Shown here: positions 57,952 to 64,000 of the stretch, piece after piece
How positions within the stretch are numbered: the stretch's first letter is position 1
How the letters are laid out: each line of letters starts with the position of its first letter
Source of the DNA: CAMPJU01 sp036675265
Lineage (GTDB): Bacteria > Pseudomonadota > Gammaproteobacteria > Xanthomonadales > Xanthomonadaceae
Direction: 5' to 3'
Length of the DNA stretch: 64,000 nucleotides
Assembly (NCBI GenBank): GCA_036675265.1
Contig: JAKFFJ010000051.1
Location: 5,286 to 69,285, forward strand
Made by a program: the position numbers and the translations under genes
The notes under the pieces: generated by a model
What the model saw: the letters and a program-made list of their open reading frames with translations, nothing else
Database searches by the model: none
Told to the model about the DNA's origin: nothing

Positions 57952-58785
57952 CTAACCGTCGGTCGCCGTCGGCCTGCGCCCGGCGTCCAGCGCGATGACG
58001 CGGTCGGCGAGGGTGGGCAAGGTCGCCATCGCATGCCGGCTGACGCGTTCGAAGAACTGCACGAAGCGCATGACCTGCGCGTGGTCCATCGCGCGTCGCG
58101 CCGGGTGGGCGGCCTGGAGCGTGCGTTCCTGCTGCCAGCGCCAGTCGGGGACGACCTCGAACCCGGGGCCCTGCAGGAACAGCATCCAGGGCAGGCGTTG
58201 CCAGAGCGCAGGGTAGTCCCGTGCCAGCGACGCGTTCGCCCAGCGTCGCCAGGTGCCCTCCGGGTCCTCCTCGCGCTCGAGGCGGTTGAGTGGGGCCCGC
58301 AACGCGGATTCCGGTTGCGGCGGCACCCTCAGGAACCAGCCTTCGAAGACGACCAGGTCGATGTCGCGTGCCACCGGCCACCGCGAGGGCGGCAGCCGGC
58401 GGTCGGCGATCTTGTCGAAGCGCGGCACCCTGGCCGGCGCGCGCGCGGCGAACGCGTCGAGCACCTCGCAGGCAAGGGGTACGTCGTGCGTGCCCGGCGG
58501 GCCCCGCGTCGCGCACAGGGGGTGCACGGTGCGGCCAAGCCGCAGGCGCTCGCGCCGGCCCAGGTAGAAGTCGTCGATCGACAGCGCCAGCGCACGCACG
58601 CCGCGGTCGCGCGCGGCGGCGACCAGTTGCGAGGCGAGGGTGGACTTGCCGGTGCCCTGCAGCCCGGCGACGGCGTGGACGCGCAGGCCGCGATCCAGCG
58701 CCTCGGCCAGCCGCGCCTGCACGAACGCCGGCGGCCAGCCGGCCGTCGCGTGCGGCAAACCGGTGTGATGCAGGCCAGCGGGCAT
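57952..58785 (-). CDS. P-loop kinase of the glycerate 3-kinase / Tda10-like family
   Basis: A 277-aa kinase. VHAVAGLQGTGKSTLASQL is the Walker A motif. ALSIDDFYLGRRERLRL has the conserved DDFY pattern, and HPLCATRGPPGTHD matches the R/T-rich substrate loop of D-glycerate 3-kinases and uridine-kinase-like enzymes. DLVVFEGWFLRV is a Walker B-like strand, where EGW is typical. D-glycerate is the likely substrate, but a related small acid or sugar acid is possible. It lies 16 bases upstream of aroK on the same strand. The ATG at 58785 gives the family length. Confidence 0.85.
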   Translation of the reverse strand: MPAGLHHTGLPHATAGWPPAFVQARLAEALDRGLRVHAVAGLQGTGKSTLASQLVAAARDRGVRALALSIDDFYLGRRERLRLGRTVHPLCATRGPPGTHDVPLACEVLDAFAARAPARVPRFDKIADRRLPPSRWPVARDIDLVVFEGWFLRVPPQPESALRAPLNRLEREEDPEGTWRRWANASLARDYPALWQRLPWMLFLQGPGFEVVPDWRWQQERTLQAAHPARRAMDHAQVMRFVQFFERVSRHAMATLPTLADRVIALDAGRRPTATDG

Positions 58786-58802
58786 GCGGCGACAATACCG
58801 CA

Positions 58803-59426
58803 ATGGAAACGACCGACCCTGGGCTGGCGCGCATCGCGCTGAAGCTGGAGGCGCTGGCCACCTTCGACGCGCTGTTCGCCGAGGCGCTGGAGGCGGGCGA
58901 GCCCGACCCGACCGCGATGGTGCTGGCCACCGCCGGCCTCGACGCGCGGCCCTCCGCACGGACCGTGTTGCTCAAGGCCCGCGACGAGCGCGGCTTCGTG
59001 TTCTACACGCACCTGGACGGGCGCAAGGGCCGCGAGTTGCAGGCCAATCCCCACGCTGCGCTGCTCTTCCACTGGCCGCGCGTGCGCCAGGGGGTACAGG
59101 TGCGCATCGAGGGCGAGGTGAAACTCGTGTCGGAGCAGGAATCCGATGCGTACTTCGCCACGCGCCCGCGCGGCAGCCAGCTGGGCGCGTGGGCGTCGCG
59201 GCAGTCGGAGACCCTCGAGGGCCCGGAAGTGTTCGAGGCCCGGCTGGCTTCCGCCGAGCGCGAATTCGAAGGTCGCGAGGTCCCGCGTCCGCCGCGTTGG
59301 GGCGGCCTGCGGGTGTGGCCGCGCACGATCGAGTTCTGGTACGGCGCCGCCTTCCGCCTGCACGAGCGCCAGCTCTACGAACGCGACGGACGCAGCGTCT
59401 GGGTCAAGCGGATGCTGTATCCCTGA
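58803..59426 (+). CDS. pdxH: pyridoxamine 5'-phosphate oxidase
   Basis: FMN-dependent enzyme that oxidises pyridoxine or pyridoxamine 5'-phosphate to PLP. The 207-aa length fits. Motifs include PTAMVLATAGLDARPSARTV, VLLKARDERGFVFYTHLDG with FMN-binding residues, GSQLGAWASRQSE, and the C-terminal WYGAAFRLHERQLYERDG and RMLYP end. The ATG at 58803 is used because the upstream frame crosses the divergent kinase gene. It overlaps the next ATG by one base. PLP supply connects with sdaA-type amino-acid metabolism only generally. Confidence 0.97.
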   Translation: METTDPGLARIALKLEALATFDALFAEALEAGEPDPTAMVLATAGLDARPSARTVLLKARDERGFVFYTHLDGRKGRELQANPHAALLFHWPRVRQGVQVRIEGEVKLVSEQESDAYFATRPRGSQLGAWASRQSETLEGPEVFEARLASAEREFEGREVPRPPRWGGLRVWPRTIEFWYGAAFRLHERQLYERDGRSVWVKRMLYP

Positions 59427-60223
59427 TGGCGGGGCCGCGCCGGATCGTCTGCCTCACCGAGGAACCCACCGAGGTCCTGTACGCCCTCGGCGAGCAGGAC
59501 CGGATCGTCGGCATCAGCGGCTTCACGGTGCGGCCCGCGATCGCGCGACGCGAGAAGCCGAAGGTCAGCGCATTCACTTCGGCGAAGATCGACGAGATCG
59601 TGAAGTTGCGTCCGGATTTCGTGGTGGGCTTCTCCGACATCCAGGCCGACATCGCCGCCGAACTGGTCCGTCGCGGCGTGGAGGTGTGGATCAGCAACCA
59701 TCGCAGCGTCGACGGGATCATCGATTACGTGCGGCGTCTCGGCGCGCTCGTCGGCGCGGCGACGCGTGCGGGCGAATATGCGGACGGACTCCGGCGCGCA
59801 CTCGACGTGATCGCCGACGAGTCCGCCCGGCTGCCACGCCGCCCGAAGGTGTACTTCGAGGAATGGGACGACCCGCCGATCACCGGCATCCAGTGGGTGG
59901 CGGAACTCGTGCGCATCGCCGGCGGCGACGACATCTTCCCCGAGCGTGCGGCCGAACCCCTGGCGAAGGGCAGGATCCTGGGGGACGCGTCCGAAGTGGT
60001 GCGCCGGTCGCCGGACATCATCCTGGGCTCGTGGTGCGGCAAGCGGTTCCGGCCGGAAAAGGTGGCGGCGCGGCCCGGGTGGGACGTGATCCCCGCCGTG
60101 CGCGACGGCGAGCTGCACGAGGTCAAGTCGCCGATCATCCTGCAGCCCGGACCGGCGGCATTGACCGACGGCGTGGCCGCGATCGCGCGCATCGTCCGCG
60201 CGTGGGCCCGGCGCGCCGGGTGA
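59426..60223 (+). CDS. BtuF-like substrate-binding-fold protein without signal peptide
   Basis: A 265-aa protein of the periplasmic binding fold for cobalamin or siderophores (BtuF/FhuD type). RIVCLTEEPTEVLYALGEQDRIVGIS, LRPDFVVGFSDIQADIAAEL and KVYFEEWDDPPITGIQWVAEL match, as does the C-terminal AVRDGELHEVKSP. No hydrophobic signal precedes it, and neither permease nor ATPase genes adjoin. It would therefore be cytoplasmic, perhaps a cobalamin-binding protein. The ATG overlaps the pdxH stop, so the two are translated together. Confidence 0.82.
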   Translation: MAGPRRIVCLTEEPTEVLYALGEQDRIVGISGFTVRPAIARREKPKVSAFTSAKIDEIVKLRPDFVVGFSDIQADIAAELVRRGVEVWISNHRSVDGIIDYVRRLGALVGAATRAGEYADGLRRALDVIADESARLPRRPKVYFEEWDDPPITGIQWVAELVRIAGGDDIFPERAAEPLAKGRILGDASEVVRRSPDIILGSWCGKRFRPEKVAARPGWDVIPAVRDGELHEVKSPIILQPGPAALTDGVAAIARIVRAWARRAG

Positions 60224-60299
60224 TGTGAACGCCGCGCGACGTCCCCCTTCACGTGCGCTGTGGCATACCGCCCCGGTGTCCACTCCCGGAGGCAAGCCC

Positions 60300-60677
60300 A
60301 TGTTCCGCAACTTCGTCATCGTCCCGCTGCTCTCGGTCGCCCTGGTCGCCACGTCCTTCACCGGCACGGCCTCGGCCGCGGTGATCAGCACCCAGGACGC
60401 CCTGTCCGCCGAAGTGCGCGACGCACGTGAAACGCAGGTCCGTGCCACGCTCGCCCGCGACGACGTGCGCCAGGCGATGGAGCAGCTCGGCGTCAACCCG
60501 GCCGACGCGGATGCCCGCGTGGCGTCGCTCAGCGATGCGGAACTGATGCAGCTGCAGGGCCAGCTCGACCGGCTGCCCGCCGGCGGCGACGGCGCGCTGG
60601 TGGTCATCGGCGTGGTGTTCGTCGTGCTGCTCATCCTGGAGCTGACCGGCGTCATCAACGTCTTCAACCGCGTTTGA
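60300..60677 (+). CDS. PA2779-family exported small protein
   Basis: A 125-aa protein. A signal peptide (FVIVPLLSVALVATSFTGTASA) is followed by an acidic helical segment (VRDARETQVRATLARDDVRQAMEQLGV) and a C-terminal membrane helix (GALVVIGVVFVVLLILELTGVINVF). This matches the PA2779 family of Pseudomonas and relatives, of unknown function. GGAGG lies upstream of the ATG at 60300. The stop overlaps the ATG of the cysteine-peptidase-like gene, the usual neighbour of this family, so the proteins probably work together at the membrane. Confidence 0.85.
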   Translation: MFRNFVIVPLLSVALVATSFTGTASAAVISTQDALSAEVRDARETQVRATLARDDVRQAMEQLGVNPADADARVASLSDAELMQLQGQLDRLPAGGDGALVVIGVVFVVLLILELTGVINVFNRV

Positions 60678-61669
60678 TGCCAGGACGCATGGCGGGCCGC
60701 GCGGCGTCGCGGCTCGCCCTGGTGCTGCTCGCGCTGGCCGCCTGCGGGTGTGCCATCAACCCGCGGTTTCGCGTCGCCGAAGCGATGCCGGCGGACGCCG
60801 GCACGTTGCTGCTCGGCGACGTGCCGTTCCATCCACAGACCGAATACCAGTGCGGCCCCGCCGCGCTGGCCGGCGTTCTGGGCGCCAGCGGCGTCGCGGT
60901 CTCGCCCGAAGCGCTCGCGCCGCAGGTCTACCTGCCGGGGCGGGAAGGGAGCCTGCAGCTCGAACTCATCGCGGCGACGCGGCGGGCCGGCCGGATTCCC
61001 TACGTCGTCGACCCCTCGCCGGCGGCCCTCCTGTCGGAGCTCGCCGACGGTCGCCCCGTACTGGTGCTGCAGAACCTGCTCACGCGCACCGTGCCGCGCT
61101 GGCATTACGCCGTGCTGGTCGGTGCCGACGCCGTCGGCAACCGGCTGGTGCTCAACAGCGGCACGACGCGCGGGCTTGCGCTCGGTGCGCGCAAGTTCCT
61201 GCGGACCTGGGACTGGGCGGGACGCTGGGGCATGGTCGCGCTGCGCCCGGGCGAGTTGCCGCGCGATGCCGATCCCGTCAGGTACCTCAAGGCCGTCGCC
61301 GACTTCGAGGCGGTCGCCGGCACCGGTCCCGCCGGCCGAGCCTACGAGGCGGCCCTGTCGCGCTGGCCGGAGGAACCGCGCGCGCACCTGGCCGCCGGCA
61401 ACCATGCCTATGCCTCGGGCGACCCGGCCGGCGCGGCGATGCACTATCGCGCCGGCCTCGCGACGTCGCCGGGCGATGTCCTGCTGGCGAACAACTACGC
61501 GAGCGTGCTCGACGAACTCGGCTGCCGGGACGAGGCACGCCGGGTGATCGCGTCGGCGCTGGCCGCAACCCCGGCCGACGGGCGGTGGCGCCCGGCCCTG
61601 TCGGCCACGGCCGCGGAGATCGGCCCCGCCGCGAGCGATGACAGCGAGGCGTGCGCGGCGGCGCGCTGA
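60677..61669 (+). CDS. PA2778-family C39-like cysteine peptidase with TPR
   Basis: A 330-aa lipoprotein-like protein. The signal ends in ALAACGC (lipobox). The papain-like domain follows: TEYQCGPAALAGVLGASG contains the putative catalytic Cys, and HYAVLVGADAVGNRLVLNSG the His and a downstream Asn. This is the C39 bacteriocin-peptidase fold. Residues about 205-300 form TPR-like helices. It follows PA2779-like gene in overlapping codons. PA2778 homologues are uncharacterised; proteolysis of a small exported substrate is inferred. The ATG at 60677 is used rather than the TTG at 60674. Confidence 0.85.
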   Translation: MPGRMAGRAASRLALVLLALAACGCAINPRFRVAEAMPADAGTLLLGDVPFHPQTEYQCGPAALAGVLGASGVAVSPEALAPQVYLPGREGSLQLELIAATRRAGRIPYVVDPSPAALLSELADGRPVLVLQNLLTRTVPRWHYAVLVGADAVGNRLVLNSGTTRGLALGARKFLRTWDWAGRWGMVALRPGELPRDADPVRYLKAVADFEAVAGTGPAGRAYEAALSRWPEEPRAHLAAGNHAYASGDPAGAAMHYRAGLATSPGDVLLANNYASVLDELGCRDEARRVIASALAATPADGRWRPALSATAAEIGPAASDDSEACAAAR

Positions 61670-61671
61670 GG

Positions 61672-62181
61672 TCAGTCGGGCCGGAGTTCGTGCTCGACGC
61701 GCAACGTCGTCCCGCCGCCGGCCCAATCCACGTCGATGTCGAACCGCAGCGTGTCCGGCGGCGACGCCTCGATGACCCCGAAGTAGTCGAGCACGGTTTC
61801 GCCGGGCGGCACGTTGCCGTGGAGCGCCCGCATCGCCAGCGCGCGGCGCTGCCCGCGCAGGTCCGTGACCGTGGCGGTGACGTTGGCGGCGATCGGCATT
61901 TCCCCGGCGCCGTTGCCCCGGCGCACGCCCACCAGCAACAGCACGGTGTCCGGCGCGCGCGCGATGCCGTAGCGCTCGGCCACCGCCGCGTCGAGGCTGG
62001 AGGTCCGCAAGGCATTCGCGCGCACGGTGACATCACCGACCTGCGTGGTGGCATGGCGCGGTACGGCCGGTTGCGCGGCCACCGGTTCCGGGGCGCTGCC
62101 ACCGCACGCGGCGACCAGCACCGCCGCCAGCGCCGCTCCGGCGAGCGCGGGCCTCCCTCTCGATCGAGACGGGCGTCGCAT
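61672..62181 (-). CDS. DUF4426 lipoprotein
   Basis: A 169-aa protein with a signal and lipobox (ALAAVLVAAC), so likely lipid-anchored in the envelope. The mature part resembles DUF4426, with QVGDVTVRANALRTSSLD, YGIARAPDTVLLLVGVRRGN, and FDIDVDWAGGGTTLRVEHEL. Its function is unknown. Its ATG overlaps the stop of proC by one base, and the order yggS-proC-DUF4426 is common in gammaproteobacteria. The 3' end meets the PA2778-like gene with a two-base gap. Confidence 0.85.
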   Translation of the reverse strand: MRRPSRSRGRPALAGAALAAVLVAACGGSAPEPVAAQPAVPRHATTQVGDVTVRANALRTSSLDAAVAERYGIARAPDTVLLLVGVRRGNGAGEMPIAANVTATVTDLRGQRRALAMRALHGNVPPGETVLDYFGVIEASPPDTLRFDIDVDWAGGGTTLRVEHELRPD

Positions 62182-63005
62182 CAGTCGTTCGCTGCGGACA
62201 GTTCGCGGCCCCGCTCGCGCGCGGCATGGATGGCGCGGCGGACGAGGTCGCGGAAGCCGCCCGCCTCGAACGCCTCGATCGCGGCCTGGGTCGTGCCGTT
62301 GGGCGAGGTGACCCGGCGCCGCAGCTCGGTGGCATCGGCATCGCCCTCGACCAGCATCCGCGATGCGCCGAGCAATGTCTGCAACGTGAGCGTGCGCGAT
62401 GCGTCGGGCGACAACCCTTCCGCTTCGCCGGCCGCCTGCATCGCTTCGGCCAGCAGGAAGACATAGGCCGGGCCGCTGCCGGACACCGCGGTCACTGCAT
62501 CCATGACCGATTCGTCTTCGATCCACACCGTCTCGCCCGCGGCGGACAGCAGCGCCTCGGCGCGTTCGCGCCCCGCGCCATCCACGGCATCGTTCGCGTA
62601 CAGCCCGGTCACGCCGGCCCCCAGCAGCGCGGGGGTATTCGGCATGGTGCGCACCACGGCCTGGCCACCGCCGAGCCACCGGTCGAGTTGCGTGCTGGTG
62701 ATCCCGGCAGCGATCGACACCACCAGGGGCCGTGCCGCCCGGGCCTGGCCGGACAGCGACGCGCAGACCTCGCGCATCACCTGCGGCTTGACCGCCAGCA
62801 CCCAGGTGCCCGCGCCGGCCACGGCATCCACGCCGTTGGCGTGCACCTGCACGCCGAAGTCCCGCGCGAGCGCGTCGCGCGCGGCCTCCACCGGCTCGGC
62901 GACGTGGATCGCAGCGGGCGCATGCCCGCGCGCCACGAGGCCACCGACCAGGCTGCGCGCCATGTTGCCGCCGCCGATGAACGCGACACCTCCGGCCATC
63001 GTCAT
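62181..63005 (-). CDS. proC: pyrroline-5-carboxylate reductase
   Basis: Final enzyme of proline synthesis, reducing pyrroline-5-carboxylate with NAD(P)H. The 274-aa length matches. FIGGGNMARSLVGGLVARG is the dinucleotide-binding motif. VRTMPNTPALLGAGVTGLYAND and SGSGPAYVFLLAEAM are family signatures, with VTSPNGTTQAAIEAFE at the C-terminal end. The ATG at 63005 overlaps the yggS stop (ATGA); 62999 is an alternative start. Confidence 0.96.
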   Translation of the reverse strand: MTMAGGVAFIGGGNMARSLVGGLVARGHAPAAIHVAEPVEAARDALARDFGVQVHANGVDAVAGAGTWVLAVKPQVMREVCASLSGQARAARPLVVSIAAGITSTQLDRWLGGGQAVVRTMPNTPALLGAGVTGLYANDAVDGAGRERAEALLSAAGETVWIEDESVMDAVTAVSGSGPAYVFLLAEAMQAAGEAEGLSPDASRTLTLQTLLGASRMLVEGDADATELRRRVTSPNGTTQAAIEAFEAGGFRDLVRRAIHAARERGRELSAAND

Positions 63006-63739
63006 GCTCCTCGTGGTCCGAACAACGCCGTCCCGATGCGCACCATCGTCGCACCCTCGGCGATCGCCAGCTCGAAGTCGTCGCTCATCCCCATCGAGAG
63101 CGTGTCGACCCCGGGGACTGCGGCGGCCAGGCGCTCGAACAGGACGCGCATCCGGGCGAAGGCCGCGCGGCGCCGCTCCCGGTCCGGATGCGGTGCGGGA
63201 ATCGCCATCAGCCCGCGCAGGCGCAGCCGCGGCTCGGCGGCGACCAGCGCTGCCAGCGCGTCGACGTCCGCGGGCGTGCAGCCGTGCTTGCTTGCCTCGT
63301 CGTCGATGTCGACCTGCAGCAGGACGTCGAGCGGCGCCATCGTCGCGGGCCGGGACCGGGCGAGCGCCGCGACCAGCTTCGCCCGGTCCACCGTCTGCAC
63401 CCAGTCGAAGCTGCGCGCCGCGACATCGGCCTTGTTCGATTGCAGGTGGCCGATCAGGTGCCACTCGATGCCGCTGCCCGCCAGCGCATCCTGCTTGCGA
63501 CGGGCTTCCTGCACGTAGTTCTCGCCGAACGCCGGGCGTGCGCCGGGTGCGAGGCGCCCGCGCGACTGCAGCAGCGCCGCCAGTTCCGCGACCTCGGTCG
63601 CAGTTCGGGACTTGCCCACGGCCAGCAGGCGCGGCGAAGGTCGACCCGAGGCGTCGGCCGCGGTATCAATCCGTTGCAGGACCTCGTCTAGGGCGTTCGC
63701 GGCCAGGGCTATACTCCGGGCGGACGGGCGGGGACCCAT
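63002..63739 (-). CDS. yggS: PLP homeostasis protein YggS
   Basis: A 245-aa PLP-binding protein of the YBL036c/ProSC family that buffers PLP. LLAVGKSRTATEVAEL carries the PLP lysine, RPAFGENYVQEARRKQDAL the FGENY motif, and WHLIGHLQSNKADVAA the IGxLQSNK motif. LSMGMSDDFELAIAEGATMVRIGTALFG is the C-terminal phosphate site. It is translationally linked to proC and diverges from pilT. The start at 63739 is uncertain because no ribosome binding site is clear. Confidence 0.95.
   Translation of the reverse strand: MGPRPSARSIALAANALDEVLQRIDTAADASGRPSPRLLAVGKSRTATEVAELAALLQSRGRLAPGARPAFGENYVQEARRKQDALAGSGIEWHLIGHLQSNKADVAARSFDWVQTVDRAKLVAALARSRPATMAPLDVLLQVDIDDEASKHGCTPADVDALAALVAAEPRLRLRGLMAIPAPHPDRERRRAAFARMRVLFERLAAAVPGVDTLSMGMSDDFELAIAEGATMVRIGTALFGPRGA
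63710..63715 (+). promoter_or_regulatory. -10-like element of pilT
   Basis: TATACT lies 58 bases upstream of the pilT ATG, inside the first codons of the divergent yggS gene. It matches five of six positions of the -10 consensus; no strong -35 is visible. Confidence 0.4.
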
Positions 63740-63772
63740 CCTACCGTCGCGCAATGGCTCCGGGGAGCACGC

Positions 63773-64000
63773 ATGGATATCGCCGAGCTGCTGGCTTTCT
63801 CGGTCAAGAACAAGGCTTCGGACCTGCACCTGTCGGCGGGCTTGCCGCCGATGATCCGCGTCGACGGCGACGTGCGGCGGATCAACATCCCGGCGCTGGA
63901 CCACAAGCAGGTGCACGCGCTGGTCTACGACATCATGTCGGACAAGCAGCGGCGCGACTACGAGGAATTCCTCGAGGTCGACTTCTCGTTCGAGATCCCG
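63773..64000 (+). CDS. pilT: twitching motility ATPase PilT (3' end outside window)
   Basis: Only the first 76 codons are present; the rest lies beyond the right edge. The visible part, MDIAELLAFSVKNKASDLHL and AGLPPMIRVDGDVRRINIPA, is the PAS-like N-terminal domain of the type IV pilus retraction ATPase PilT, including the characteristic KNKASDLHLSAG. PilT powers pilus retraction for twitching motility at the inner-membrane base. The ATP-binding core is not visible. It diverges from yggS, the common arrangement in gammaproteobacteria. Confidence 0.93.
   Translation, partial: MDIAELLAFSVKNKASDLHLSAGLPPMIRVDGDVRRINIPALDHKQVHALVYDIMSDKQRRDYEEFLEVDFSFEIP

Overview
The window is a 64 kb piece of a high-GC gammaproteobacterial chromosome. 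Gene content and order (aroK-aroB-WGR-hemE, a yggS/pilT divergent pair, a PA2779/PA2778-type pair, large TonB-dependent receptors, two-component-propeller sensors) suggest Lysobacteraceae/Xanthomonadaceae, of the Luteimonas/Lysobacter type. This assignment rests on recognition of families, not on a search. The window is almost fully coding. No rRNA, tRNA, CRISPR array, insertion sequence or prophage was seen.

Layout. 1-5.1 kb: a Fur-box-preceded siderophore-type TonB receptor (cut by the left edge), a ribokinase, a BON-domain protein and a NupC nucleoside transporter. 5.1-8.6 kb: a membrane GGDEF protein with a degenerate motif, then an ECF sigma factor / putative anti-sigma / PDZ protein operon. 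8.6-12.9 kb: qmcA-nfeD, the glycine cleavage genes gcvT and gcvH, a roughly 700 bp intergenic stretch with a candidate small RNA or attenuated leader, and a Lys/Ala-rich histone H1-like gene. 13-19.9 kb: a serine hydrolase diverging from lemA, a large M48 protease, an ADP/ATP-carrier-like MFS protein, a metallophosphoesterase and a DUF922 protein. 19.9-25 kb: fadE diverging from a TetR regulator across a PsrA/FadR-like operator, then GTP-dependent PEP carboxykinase.

25-33.7 kb is the most distinctive block. A strongly expressed-looking TonB receptor is followed by a DUF6445 protein and a SAM methyltransferase. These converge on an opposite-strand unit of an outer-membrane-like protein, a TPR-aspartyl/asparaginyl hydroxylase and a TPR-sulfotransferase. 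Four putative modifying enzymes around one transporter suggest a modification or uptake system.

33.7-41.8 kb holds housekeeping genes: hslO, mtgA, a dolichol-phosphate-mannose-synthase-like glycosyltransferase, a CBS protein, AsmA, prfC and a propeller lipoprotein. 41.83-42.04 kb looks like a deletion scar, where the 5' part of a SAM-I riboswitch runs directly into what resembles the 3' end of a homoserine dehydrogenase gene. 42-54 kb is signalling-rich: a MASE1-GGDEF-EAL protein, a 997-aa propeller-GGDEF sensor with an eroded GGDEF motif and a 1048-aa propeller histidine kinase. Between them lie sdaA, a glutaredoxin-like protein and a YceI-cytochrome b561-YceI operon.

54-64 kb: a lipoprotein, then the operon kinase-aroK-aroB-WGR-hemE. 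On the other strand are pdxH with a BtuF-like protein and the PA2779/PA2778-like pair. Then come a DUF4426 lipoprotein, proC, yggS and the start of pilT, which is cut by the right edge.
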